This document shows, in pieces, positions 24,207 through 34,348 of a DNA stretch of 64,000 nucleotides. Origin of the DNA: Artemisia argyi. Taxonomy: Eukaryota; Streptophyta; Magnoliopsida; Asterales; Asteraceae. Below the pieces are notes generated by a model. The model was not told where the DNA came from. It made no database searches and was given only the letters and a program-made list of their open reading frames with translations. Each line of letters opens with the position of its first letter. Position 1 is the first letter of the stretch. The stretch spans positions 66,466,440 to 66,530,439 of the forward strand of contig CM060702.1 in assembly GCA_030686995.1 (NCBI GenBank). Reading direction: 5' to 3'. The translations under genes were made by a program, and so were the position numbers.

Positions 24207-25019
24207 TGTTGGTCATCAAAGGTTGCACGACGTCGTCATCTTCTATACTTTGACTTTGTAGTTGACGTTCACAAAAAATAGTTAGCAAAATCTTTCATCG
24301 TTCTTGGTACTTAGTTCTTTGTTGATGTGTTGGTGATCATGTTATGAAGTTGTCTGCCGATCGTCACTTCTGTGTCTGTGGTGGTTGTCCGCCATTCCAA
24401 CATGCTCATACATCTTAGGACTTAGACTTTCGAAAGCACGAAGTTCCTTTGCATACACTTTGATCTTTAGTCTTTAAACTTTCTAGATTCTTCTTTTTGG
24501 CGTAGAATCTTTCTTTGAACTTTGTTGTGCTAAGATCTTTGGGGGAGCTTTCATTTGCTTCAAGATGTATATATGAGCATGCTGGAATCTACCATCATGG
24601 AGGTGATGTACCTGCAAGTAAACAGTTAGCAATAAACAACCGGTACGTACAGATAAGGAATTAGAGCTCGTCAACAGCATAGTGTGAAGACTCCTTCTAA
24701 TCCTTATCAAGGCCGTTCCCATGTCAGATACTCCCGAAGGAGCTTACGAGACCTACTAAGTAGCTCAATGACTGGGTGAGTCGTTGGGGATCACTCCACG
24801 ACTGTAGACCGCTAAAGAACCACCGCGAACACTAAGCGTAACCCTTGTGGGGTTACCGAAGTGACCTGCTGTCAAGGCTGTTTGATGTTAACCCTGGCAG
24901 GAATTTCCGTTCAATCATTGAGAAATACATATGTAATTCTCTCATAAACGTTCTCGGCAGATTGCTCAGATCTGCGAAGGACTCGATAATTTACAGCTGG
25001 TGCCCATTGATGTAGAACA

Positions 25020-25570
25020 CCAGTTGTAGAAATACTAAGTGTTCCTAAGAGATCTTTGATGTATCTCATGGCTCTAGACTCGATAAGTGCTCACTTAGGT
25101 TTCCTATACGGAGACTAGGGAGGGGTCTTCTGCTTCAATATCAACTATCTCTAAGAGATAAGTCGATAGATTACACTGGTTCCCCGTGAGAATGAAACAA
25201 GCTCTTTTAAGAGAACTTGAGTGGTTAAGAAGGTTTAGTGCATTGCGTCACTGGGTCCATGACGACTTAATCTTCAATACCGGTGTTGTCTTTGCAACAA
25301 CCAGTAGCATATGAATTGAACCCGGTGTCTGCCCTAAGGTTGAACATATGGAGGGCTATTTCTTTTCACCCTTTTCTTTACTTTTCTTTTTAATTCTTCA
25401 ACCCCTTCTTTCTCCTTTCATTCTTTACTCCTTTTTTTTTTCGTATCATACCTAAGGACTTCTAGTTCTAACTATTGGTGATGTCCTTGGGTAGATCCCT
25501 CCGGCTTAGGCGGATCATAGGACGGTTATTTCCTAACCTTAGTCACCTTATAACTCCATGACTATCCTAT
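25020..25570 (-). other. Noncoding block shared with the first Sirevirus
   Basis: In element orientation it matches 13255-13870. The best part, 25170-25265, includes the ACTTGAGTGGTTAAGAAG stretch and CACTGGGTCCATGACG. The match persists although the LTRs and most other noncoding sequence of the two elements differ clearly. Confidence 0.75.
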
Positions 25571-25668
25571 AATTTCCATTGAAACCTTTGAAAATCTCTC
25601 AAAGTGTTTTGTGTTTATCAAACATTTTGTTTAACACTTTGAGAGTTTTATGTTTTTTCTTATGAAGG

Positions 25669-27878
25669 GCTCCCCCTTCACATGTGCTCGTATGTATTTA
25701 ATAAATTTGCACATGCGGGAGGAGCGAGCACTTTATGAATTGATCCACTTTCAGTGAACAAGACTGATTCGAGACACGCTTACATCACTAGTTAGACTAG
25801 CTTGAAGTTATTACCCGGCCTGGTCAAGTCCACAGAAAGTTTCTCGAAATGGTACATTTCTACTAAGACAAATCCTTTTCGAGATACGCTTACGTGGCTA
25901 GTTAAAGAGTTCCATTGTCAGCTTTTAGGTGACAACTAGCTCTAGTAACTAACTTGATGTTATTACCCGTCGAGGAAAAGTCTTTTCGAATTTACTAACT
26001 TTATGTTCCGTCAATTCCTGGGTGAATCTGAGTCTAGCTCGCATGAGGTTTGACATTTAAGCAACATTTAACTTTCATATTTTAATCACTTTCACTTTTC
26101 TCCCCCTAAAAAATAGTATATAAGATGTTGTTTTTGAGAAACATTTGATTAAAATATGCCTTTTGAGTCTTATGGGGAGAAATCAACAAGAACTTTTGAT
26201 TTTGAGAACGATGAGTTTTCAAGTGCTCCCCCTCAACAAGTGAATACTCATTGAGGTGAAATACTTGTCTTTTGAGTAGAATTATGAAAATCAGAAAATG
26301 TTTGATTAATTCTACTCAAAAGTAAGAAGCCTTCGCTCCTTATCTAAGGATTGAGGTACTGAAGCGTACCTCAGGGTCCTTTAATTACAAGCACGGGTTG
26401 TACACTGTTATGTGTGCACAAACCAAAAACATGATTTTGACAAAGCATTTTGATTTCAAAATACTCCCCCTCAAAACGAGCATATGTTTTGACATTTTTA
26501 AAACTTTTGAGCGAATTGGGGAGTAAAGATTCGAAAAAATCTTGAGCAAAATTTTGAAAAGTTTTGAAAAACCTTTTGAAAATTTTTGAATAAATTGTGC
26601 TCAAGATTAAGAAGTTTTAGATAAGCTTTGCATGAAAACTTCTTCTTGTTTTTAAGGATAAATGTGCGTTTGGTTTTAAAGAATGGTTTAGCAAGGCACT
26701 TTCCTTTCTTTGAAACCCGAGTTGTACACTGAAATGTGTGCACAAGTCGTTGTTTTAATACAAAATTAGTTTTCTTTTAACAAAATACTCCCCCTCAAAT
26801 AATGAAGTTTATTCGAGAGATAGTTTTCTTGAGCAGAATATTGAATCGTATTTATGAAATACTTTGTGAAAAATTCGTGAGATGATTCTGCTCAAGGTTT
26901 TAGAAAACACAATCAAGTATTGTACAACAAAGAATGCATGAAAATCAGATTAGACAACAACCTCGAGACTGAAAATCTTTGTTTACTAAAATTTGAAATC
27001 CATTTGTAGGTTGTGTCAATCTGATTAAAAGATGTTGAATTCCAACGAGGATTGAAAAATCTTAGTTTCATTATGATAAAACACTCGTCGAATCAATGGA
27101 AATTTAAAACTCTTTTACTTTAAAAAATTGTTTGAGACCCGGAGTCTCTCTTTTGAGTTTTAAAATCTGAAGAAGAAGATTTCCATCTAAAGTTGAACCT
27201 CTTGGGTTCTTTTTGAAAATTTGTTTTTGTGATGAATGGAAAAACTTCCGGTATTTGGGATGCCTAAATCAGAGACATTCTTTTATTGTAGCCAAAGCAT
27301 TCCAGATTATGAGAATTTGAAAGGTTTTGAACAACTTTGCTTTGGTCTTCACACTTGCTTTACCGGTGTAAAACAAGAGTGTAGAGTTTGGAAAAATTTG
27401 TTTCTCACCATTTTGGATCCATTTACCAGTTTAGCCTTTAAACACATTTTGTCCTTTGACCTCAAAATATGTTCCATAAGAAACATTTTGTCGAATGTTG
27501 AAATTTTGACATTCAATGGGATGACATGTACTTGCACACAGAGAAAATGCATCAGGCACAAACAAGTATACAGATGAATCAAAAAACTTATTCTAAATAA
27601 GTAGATAAATTTGGAATCATTGCAGAAAAAATTTCCTTTCTCCCCCTCGAATTAGCATATATTACGTGAAACCTTTTTGTACATTTTAATTCGAGAGATC
27701 ATAGAAGTTTTTGAAAAATGTGATTTTAATCCGAATGATGAAGAAACATTTTATCCTTGAAGAATTATGATAAGGTGTGCAAACTTCATGATTTTGTTAA
27801 AAGTTTTCTCCCCCTCAAAACATGTTCCATTTTGACCGAGTAAAGCAAAATTGTTTTTAATGAAGGAACATAGTTTTG
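25669..27878 (-). repeat. Array of polypurine-tract copies with inverted repeats
   Basis: Plus-strand CTCCCCCT motifs, sense-strand polypurine tracts, occur near 25671, 26101, 26226, 26464, 26788, 27641 and 27809. Six have an inverted repeat whose arm overlaps or touches the tract: 25669-25687/25709-25725; 26231-26236/26251-26256; 26471-26477/26486-26492 (perfect); 26794-26802/26809-26817 (8 of 9); 27646-27654/27687-27695 (perfect 9 bp); 27816-27828/27865-27878 (13 bp, one bulge). The copy near 26101 has no clear partner. Confidence 0.8.
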
Positions 27879-28131
27879 AAGTTACGAAGTTTGTACACAG
27901 AGAAAGAAGGTTTTTATTTTTTTTTAATATTAAAAGAAAAAAGTTAGATGTTTGACTCACTTAGTTTTAAAGAAAATTTTGTAAATCATCTGGAGTCAAA
28001 CACCGCATACCAATATGGTGAACTAAATCAACAAACCTTGATGGAGGTAATTATCTCGCATGTGAGTAGGATCCAAATTGCGTGTAGACGACTCAGTAAT
28101 GTCAGGAATGAGTTGAGCCGGTGCAAACGGA

Positions 28132-28601
28132 TTAAAGAACGCTTAAAGAACGCCTCTGGGTCATGCTCTGCGGTTTGTGGAACTGATTTAGGTATGGAGT
28201 CTTCAGCTGATTGTCGTGAGTTGGACCCGATTTGTTCTGTGGTTGTTGGAGATGCAATTGGAGGACCGTCTCTCCCAACAGTTGTTGTTGTGTGTGAGGT
28301 GAATCAGGTACTTGATTGTGATCAAGATGTGCATCGGAAATTGGTGAGACCTCAGAAAGACGGTTTTCAATCGTATCCTCAAACAATGGAGCAAACAAGG
28401 TTTCCACTTCTTTACGGTAGAGAGACAATGGTTCAGCCGAAGATTCCAGAAAGTTTAGACAGTTGGATGCGGGTCCTAAGCTGTTGTGCTTAGAAGCCAT
28501 TGTTGATGTGCTTTTAAACGGTTGGATGCAGGTCCTAAGCTGTTGTGGTCAGAAACCATAACATTAAGCTCGGGTCCGAAACTGATTTGTTCCGAAGCCA
28601 T
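28132..28601 (-). pseudogene. Remnant of the integrase-RT linker of pol, partly triplicated
   Basis: On the minus strand the segment starts MASEQISFGPEL and continues into a 122-codon frame (28500-28132) starting MASKHNSLGP and containing KEVETLFAPLFED. This resembles the Pro/Ser-rich spacer between integrase and reverse transcriptase in Sireviruses, where a similar ATG-SSGP stretch precedes W..LF.PMFDEY; compare 10,030-10,110 of the first element. An ATGGYTTCT-type unit is repeated three times near 28,600, 28,557 and 28,500. It marks where the rest of pol was lost on both sides. Unlikely to encode a working protein. Confidence 0.55.
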
Positions 28602-28682
28602 TGCTGAAGAATCTGTAAAGAAAGAAAGAAGAGACAAGAAAACAGAGAACAAGGATCCCCAAGAGTAACTGGGTTCCAGATG

Positions 28683-31600
28683 TTAGAAGCATAAAGATGT
28701 AGTGTCAATTATCTTCTTGACACTCGAACACACAATACCGATGGTTTTCATTCTAGTCTCAGAGGTAGAAGTTGTGGAGATCACATTAGTTTTGGTGCAA
28801 ATGTCTAAAATCTTTCCTGTAGGAATCCACCTAAGACCAATCGATTTGAAAATTCTACCTGTAGGTACCCACCTAATGTTAGATCTAGGAGATGTTTTTC
28901 TTTTAGATGCAGTGGAATGAAATGTGGGAGCATCACTTCGTTGAGAAAACCTACGTCCTATATTGATCCACTTCTTAGGTTTCTGACTTATGACATTTGG
29001 TTCAACGGGTTTGTTTGTCTGAGTCGATTGAGCCTTTTCAAGTGAATTTCCCTTTTGAATATATTTTAAAGCACAGACATCCTGATTATTTCCGCAACTA
29101 CTCTTAGATGCTACCCAATTCCTATTAGTTTGTTGAGAACTCCTAGGTTTTGGTTTGCTACTACTAGCAGTGTTTTGCACTACATTGGAAGGCTCCACAT
29201 GAGGTTTTGAACCTAGAATTCCATCCTTTTGAAGTAGCGCCTTTTTCCTAGCCTTTTCCAGATCATAGTTCTTGTACATGTCATATTTGCCATAAAACTC
29301 TTTACTTTTAATGCTCGTTTTAGACACTGTTTTCGAACTAATCCTAGAAGCGCCAGGTATAATCACGTTTTGAGATTTAGCAGACACAGATGCATTTTCC
29401 TTAGGCCAAGAATGTGGAGTGACTGGTTTTGTCAAATTGTTTTTCTCAACAACTTGGGAGGCAAACCGAGGTTTTGAAAATTTAGGTCGTTCAGATTTAA
29501 ATGCAGTTGGTTGTCTAACCACTGATTGTTTTCTGTTTGTTTGAGAAGGCCGTTTCCCCAAGATTGATGGTTTTGCAAACTTAGTATCCACACTCTGGCC
29601 AGTCAGTCTTCTTAATTTATTTTGTAATGCAGCATGTGCAAACACCCTTTCTTGAATTTGACCTTTTAAAAGCTCATTTTCTTTAACTAATGTATCCACA
29701 CGTTTTCTTTGTTCATTCAAAAATTGACCATTGTTGCCCGAATTTATAGATTCGTTTTGCATTTGAAGTTCAAGTGAGATGCAATGTGCCTCTAGTTTTG
29801 AAAAATCTTTATGACACTGGGCAATGGTCTTTTTGAGAAGAAGGTTTTCAGACTCAAGAGTTTGGTATGATGTTTCAGTAATTGGATTATCAGGTAAGGA
29901 CTCAGACTCAGAATGTATTACTAGACATTGAACAACATCCTGGTCAACCTCTCCTTCATTACTGAAGTTAGGTTGCTCAGATTGTTGTTTCTCATATGCA
30001 GGCATAATATGATCAACAGTAGATTGTACCTCAACCATTTGCTCTTTGTCAAAGTTCGGTTCTTTGTCATAGATGGGTATGAAATCTTCCTCATCCATCT
30101 GTCCTTTGTCAAGGTTGGGCTCTGAGTCATAGAAGGGTATGATCTCTGCACAATCTGCATCTTTATCATTCCCCAATCTGTTGTTGTCATCCGGCACTTC
30201 TGATTCTGTCCCTTTGCTTTCCATGACAACCACATTAGCTTTCAATGAATCATCTTTATGAACTTGCTCTTCTTGAATCTGCTTTATACTTCGATTCTCC
30301 TGTACATTCAATTCTCTTCCTCGTTTTTGCATCTCCAGTTCTTTGACAACACTCAGATGAAGTGATCTTTCATTGAGCACATATTCTAAGCAGCCCAGTC
30401 GTGAAACAAGTTGATCTCTAAAATCTTCAACCTCCACACTAGTGATATTCTCTCTCCATTCATTGCTTACATATTTATAGTGTATGAGAGTTTTAAAAAC
30501 GATGGTCACGAACCATTTGAACTGTGTCTTGAGCGCTCTAAATACTAGCATGCAATCACTTCCCTGTTCAATTAGCTTTTCTAGTTGAACGATGTTTTCT
30601 TGGAGTTCCCTTTGGAAGGTTATTTGGTTCATTTCAGTTCCGAAGAATGCAGAAAAGGTACTCGAGGAAGGAAACCATGCATCTGAGAGAATCTTGCATT
30701 GAATCTTAACCGATTCAAAATGTGCTAAACATTTTTCTGTAGAATTGATGGCTCTTTTCTCAGCTTCAGTCATCTTTCTCTCAAATGGGTCTTTAGAGTC
30801 ATCAGAAGCATTTGTGTCGTATACAGGGTCTGTATCATCCATGACACCCAAATTATCTTCCAATATTTTAACCTCATTGCCTACATTAATGACATCTGCA
30901 GTATTCTCGCCATTCCCAACCAACCTTTGAGCATTACTTCCTTGTATCCCAACTCTTTCACCTTGCACACCAGCTTGATTCCTTGTGTTAGAAGAAGAAC
31001 GAAGATAGTTGTTTGTCTTGTTGGAGAATTTGCTGAAGGCACGAGCAATAATTTCGTGTCCTCTATTCAGAATTTTGAAATCCTCATCGTCATCTTCATT
31101 GGAATTTGAATAGTACACTGCATTACTGTTGTCATATGGAACAAGTTGAGTTGAAGTCTGCTGCGGATATGAATCATATTGGATCATGAGGTTTGAAGTA
31201 GCAGGTTGTGGATAACTGAAGTAATTCAGTTCTTGAACATAATCCTGATTTGACATTAACATCACATCAGCTGTATAGGCTTCCAAATCTGCATATTCAT
31301 CATCAGATGGAATATCTCCCATGAAACTTTGCAAAACATCATTGAGATTACCCCCTTCAACTTCCATTTGACTAAGTGTGGCATTGTATTCAACATTATC
31401 GTCAAAGACTGGAGTTGAATCATAATCTTGAGCTTCCACATCTGCAATATTTTCCGTATATGCCAAGAATGCCATGCTTGGTTCGATAAGATCTTCTTCA
31501 TCATTAGTATCTTCCATTGTGTTTAACCATTCAGAATTAGACGTCATTATGCCTTTGCCTTTCTTTGTAGATACTTGACTAAGCTTCACTAGATTTTGCA

Positions 31601-32336
31601 GAAGATATTGCACATTATTATGTAGTGTAGCAGGATGATACTGAGGAATGAAGAAAGGCTCAGGTGCATTCGGAGGATTGAAGAAGAGACCATTTGGAGT
31701 GTAAATTAAGGATCCATGGTCAACAGCTGGAGATGGTGAAGCAGGGAGAATGGTCTTCAGAGGATTCATGCTTAAGCAAGATTCAAGAATTTGCTTCATT
31801 CTGAAGTGATGAAGTTCTTCTGTACGATGCATAGCTTCAAGATATTTCCACATTTCATAGGCACTAGCTTGAAAGTCCATATTCATGTAAATTGAGTTGG
31901 GAAGTGCTAGTGTCATGAACCATGCAGCTTGTTGGTCAGCATCGTACTGATCAAGTTCAGTAGCATTCAAATCTTCATCCGTTTGTAGTCTGATAATCCC
32001 TGTTGAGTCAGCAAGAGATATCATTTTGTATGGACCATCTTGAATGGATTTAAGCATGAGATCTGCAGCAGGACGATCTGTGAGCCATAGTAGAAATCTC
32101 CGTTTCCAAACAGTATATGTTCCTGGTAGCAACATTGGAGGCCGTGATTCATCGCCAAAGAACAGCACATGATCAATGAGGGAGATGTGACTTTGTTGTT
32201 GATGATACCGTTGCTGATGAAAATATTGGTGAGGAAGGTAGTTGGAAGAAGGTCCTGTTGCTGATGATTGTTGCTGATGAGAATATTGGTGAGGAAGGTA
32301 GTTGGAAGAAGGTGATTGAGACGTTGTAGATGACAT
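28683..32336 (-). CDS. Gag-like protein of the non-autonomous Sirevirus, no zinc knuckle
   Basis: Uninterrupted frame of 1,217 codons from ATG at 32336 to the stop at 28683-28685. The upstream extension to 32429 has no ATG, so I chose the MSSTTSQS start. In order: a Gln/His/Tyr-rich N-terminus with a duplicated SSNYLPHQY unit; a partial Copia Gag domain (from about GTYTVWKRRFLLWL to YEMWKYLEAMHRTEELHHF); a long acidic low-complexity part; a coiled-coil stretch (about 29,620-29,900, with SLELQMQNESI and LVKENELLKGQI); and a basic C-terminus with RWVPTGR motifs like the full gag at 4031-8704. The central Gag part with DRESQLYDEFEHF is missing, and so is the CCHC knuckle found in the full gag. 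It may help form particles or be packaged by a partner Gag; that is inference. An intact frame this long suggests recent spread or selection. Confidence 0.8.
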   Translation of the reverse strand: MSSTTSQSPSSNYLPHQYSHQQQSSATGPSSNYLPHQYFHQQRYHQQQSHISLIDHVLFFGDESRPPMLLPGTYTVWKRRFLLWLTDRPAADLMLKSIQDGPYKMISLADSTGIIRLQTDEDLNATELDQYDADQQAAWFMTLALPNSIYMNMDFQASAYEMWKYLEAMHRTEELHHFRMKQILESCLSMNPLKTILPASPSPAVDHGSLIYTPNGLFFNPPNAPEPFFIPQYHPATLHNNVQYLLQNLVKLSQVSTKKGKGIMTSNSEWLNTMEDTNDEEDLIEPSMAFLAYTENIADVEAQDYDSTPVFDDNVEYNATLSQMEVEGGNLNDVLQSFMGDIPSDDEYADLEAYTADVMLMSNQDYVQELNYFSYPQPATSNLMIQYDSYPQQTSTQLVPYDNSNAVYYSNSNEDDDEDFKILNRGHEIIARAFSKFSNKTNNYLRSSSNTRNQAGVQGERVGIQGSNAQRLVGNGENTADVINVGNEVKILEDNLGVMDDTDPVYDTNASDDSKDPFERKMTEAEKRAINSTEKCLAHFESVKIQCKILSDAWFPSSSTFSAFFGTEMNQITFQRELQENIVQLEKLIEQGSDCMLVFRALKTQFKWFVTIVFKTLIHYKYVSNEWRENITSVEVEDFRDQLVSRLGCLEYVLNERSLHLSVVKELEMQKRGRELNVQENRSIKQIQEEQVHKDDSLKANVVVMESKGTESEVPDDNNRLGNDKDADCAEIIPFYDSEPNLDKGQMDEEDFIPIYDKEPNFDKEQMVEVQSTVDHIMPAYEKQQSEQPNFSNEGEVDQDVVQCLVIHSESESLPDNPITETSYQTLESENLLLKKTIAQCHKDFSKLEAHCISLELQMQNESINSGNNGQFLNEQRKRVDTLVKENELLKGQIQERVFAHAALQNKLRRLTGQSVDTKFAKPSILGKRPSQTNRKQSVVRQPTAFKSERPKFSKPRFASQVVEKNNLTKPVTPHSWPKENASVSAKSQNVIIPGASRISSKTVSKTSIKSKEFYGKYDMYKNYDLEKARKKALLQKDGILGSKPHVEPSNVVQNTASSSKPKPRSSQQTNRNWVASKSSCGNNQDVCALKYIQKGNSLEKAQSTQTNKPVEPNVISQKPKKWINIGRRFSQRSDAPTFHSTASKRKTSPRSNIRWVPTGRIFKSIGLRWIPTGKILDICTKTNVISTTSTSETRMKTIGIVCSSVKKIIDTTSLCF

Positions 32337-32429
32337 TGCTCTCCCCCTTGATTGTTGCGACGTAATCGAAATAATCAAGCAAAATGTCACACGCAAGGTC
32401 GAAATAGTGAATTCAGATTTTCCCTCCAA

Positions 32430-32796
32430 AAATTATTTGAAAAAATTTTCACTCCCAAAATTTGAAAATCACAATGAAATGCAATTATAAGGTTGCAAGA
32501 AAATTTTGAGATTAAAAAATTTTGCCGCCAAATTTCACCGAAAAAATTTGAATTTTGGCCTAAAAATTTGAATTTTGAGCCAAGATTTTCAACGTTATAC
32601 CAAAATTTAAATTTCGCTTAAAAATTGAACGTTTAGTCTACTGTAAAAATTAAATTTTACTCAAAATTTCCCGCCAAAAAGGAGAAAGATAAGAAGGAAA
32701 AATTTTGATAAGATGAGATGATGTGATTATGTTAAAACATTGATCGTTAAAGATAGATACAGGTTGAAAGTTTAAGTTGATTTGCAAAACTTGATG
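32430..32796 (-). other. Proximal leader of the non-autonomous Sirevirus
   Basis: AT-rich leader between the motif array and the gag-like ORF, with repeated AAATTTGAATTTTGG-like stretches near 32,540-32,640. No upstream ORF of note. Confidence 0.6.
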
Positions 32797-33460
32797 TAAC
32801 TCGGTTTGTTATAATGTTTGTCTAACATGGTAAGATTTGATAATCTCTAACTCGGTAAGATTAGAAACTGCCTAACTCGGTAAGTATGAGAAGTTATCAA
32901 ACTCGGTATGTTAAGAAAAGATTTCAAACTCGGTATGTTAGAGTAGGTTTCAAACTCGGTAATACAAACTCAAACTCGGTATGTATTTGAGATGTTGTCA
33001 AACTCGGAAGTTCTGCACATGTTTCAAACTCGGTAAGTTCTGAGAATAAGTCAAACTCGGTATGTAGTGAAAATTTGAGCAGAGTTTCCCCTTAGTAAGT
33101 TGCCACAAAGAACCTAACTCGATAAACGATTAGGTAAAAGGCTAACTCGCCAATTTATACTAAACCCGCTGAAAGTGGAACTTAACTCGAAATATTAGTC
33201 CTAACTCGCTAGTTCTGTAAGAACTCCAAACTCGAAATATGACTCCTAACTCGACAGAACCAAGTGGAACCTAACTCGAAATATGACTCCTAACTCGACA
33301 GAACCAAGAAATCCAAACTCGACAGAAATACTCTAACTCGCTAGAATAAAAAAAATCACCCTAACTCACTAGTATGAAAAACATAACTCGCTAGGATTTA
33401 TCTCAAACTCGCAAGAAAGATTGCAAACTCGCTAAGTTAAAACAAACCCTAACTCACTAA
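32797..33460 (-). repeat. Leader array of about 23 CGAGTT motifs
   Basis: On the plus strand AACTCG occurs about 23 times in 660 bases, plus two AACTCA variants; in element sense the motif is CGAGTT. Three local forms follow one another: TACCGAGTTTG nearest gag, TTTCGAGTTAG and GTCGAGTTAG in the middle, CTAGCGAGTTAG nearest the primer site. Spacers of roughly 10-40 bases are not conserved. It occupies the same place as the TGCGGTTAG array in the first Sirevirus. Confidence 0.85.
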
Positions 33461-33567
33461 GAATAAACCATGAACAGTAACCGAAATCTCAAGAAATTCA
33501 CTTAGAACCTAGTTTTTTTTTTTTTTTTTTTACCAAATCAAACCTAAATCAACCTATATTATCCGTT

Positions 33568-33581
33568 GGCGAATGATACCA
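33568..33581 (-). other. Primer-binding site, short Met-tRNA type
   Basis: On the minus strand TGGTATCATTCGCC lies two bases inside the 5' LTR. Only TGGTATCA, eight bases, matches the usual initiator-Met site; the rest differs from the first element's site. Confidence 0.7.
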
Positions 33582-33583
33582 CT

Positions 33584-33925
33584 TGTTAGGTCATGATTTT
33601 ACAACATAATCACTTAGAGATCTAGAGAGAGAAAGAGAGTAGAGAGAGAGAGTGGAAGGAACCCTTAGAATGAAATGAAAGAGATGAAATCACTAGAGAA
33701 CCAACAACCTCAAATGAGGTTATACATTGCTATTTATAGGAAAGGATTAGGGCTTCACCACACTTAGACAATATTACACACTTAGCCCTTAGACTTTATC
33801 CAAACCTATAAACTAAGCATAAAACTTAATAAAACATATGAAATAACTAACGTATTAACTAAATAATGCAACCTATAATAAAATACAATGACCGACACTT
33901 GAACTAATAAAGTCTATTCCCAACA
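33584..33925 (-). repeat. 5' LTR of the non-autonomous Sirevirus
   Basis: 342 bp. The minus-strand promoter has TATAAATAG at 33738-33730, then, eight bases downstream, an inverted repeat of 7-bp arms AACCTCA/TGAGGTT (33706-33721), then a CT-rich stretch. CACCC at 33926-33930 is the right target-site duplication. Confidence 0.93.
33706..33738 (-). promoter_or_regulatory. LTR core promoter: TATA element and inverted repeat
   Basis: TATAAATAG (33738-33730) and the AACCTCA/TGAGGTT inverted repeat (33706-33721) repeat the layout of the first Sirevirus promoter with unrelated palindrome sequence. Confidence 0.7.
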
Positions 33926-34339
33926 CACCCTGCTCCATTGCTTTCTTCTTGTTCTTCATCATTTTTTTTATTTTCTTTTTATTTTTCTGATTTTCTTTTT
34001 TTTTTTTTTTGTATTTTTTGGTTTATGAGACTAGACTGATTTTTAAGGTATCTAATAGCTATTCAGAAGCTATCAAGGAGCTTATGTGAGCTTATAAGTC
34101 TTTATCATCCACTACAACAACATAAAAGTAAACTTGATAATTTTTAAATAAGAGTAAATTTGCACAAACTGAATTTCAAACTAACACTTGGATTTTTATT
34201 GATAAAAAGGTTGAGAGTACATTGAAAAATCTTGATACAATGCTTAAAAGCTAAATATTACACTAGAATTTGAAAATTTAATTAAACAACATACATATGA
34301 ACTAATTAAACTAAATTTTCTTCCTTGATGCCTCTCTTC

Positions 34340-34348
34340 TATTTATAC
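34340..34348 (-). promoter_or_regulatory. TATA element of the Athila-type solo LTR
   Basis: Minus-strand TATAAATAG, in the position matching TATAAATAG at 54240-54248 of the full Athila 5' LTR. The corresponding site in the non-autonomous Athila-like LTRs (near 43,840) does not show it. Confidence 0.55.

Larger units (their letters stand above)
24216..28131 (-). other. 3' noncoding region with repeated polypurine tracts
   Basis: No supported coding region. It contains the block shared with the other Sirevirus (25020-25570) and at least seven additional GAGGGGGAG-type tracts on the minus strand, mostly joined to inverted repeats. Confidence 0.75.
23845..33925 (-). mobile_element. Non-autonomous Sirevirus with gag-like ORF and no working pol
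   Basis: The 10,081-bp element has LTRs with TGTTAGG and CCCAACA ends (plus-strand reading) and a perfect CACCC duplication at 23840-23844 and 33926-33930. Reading on the minus strand: LTR, short Met-type primer site, leader with a motif array, one 1,217-codon gag-like ORF, a scrap of the integrase-RT linker, 3.9 kb of noncoding DNA with repeated polypurine tracts, true polypurine tract, LTR. Protease, integrase, reverse transcriptase and RNase H are absent. LTRs differ at four positions plus a 7-bp unit in about 342 bp, so it moved recently and must have used another element's enzymes, most likely those of a full Sirevirus. Confidence 0.93.

Noticed and set aside
27948..28493. Plus-strand 181-codon frame inside the non-autonomous Sirevirus
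   Set aside because: It is antisense to the integrase-RT linker remnant and has no recognisable domain.
33586..33925. TGTTAGG ends of the two Sireviruses as evidence that their LTRs are the same family
   Set aside because: Only the terminal bases agree; the LTR bodies, palindromes and primer sites differ, so they are related lineages and not one family.
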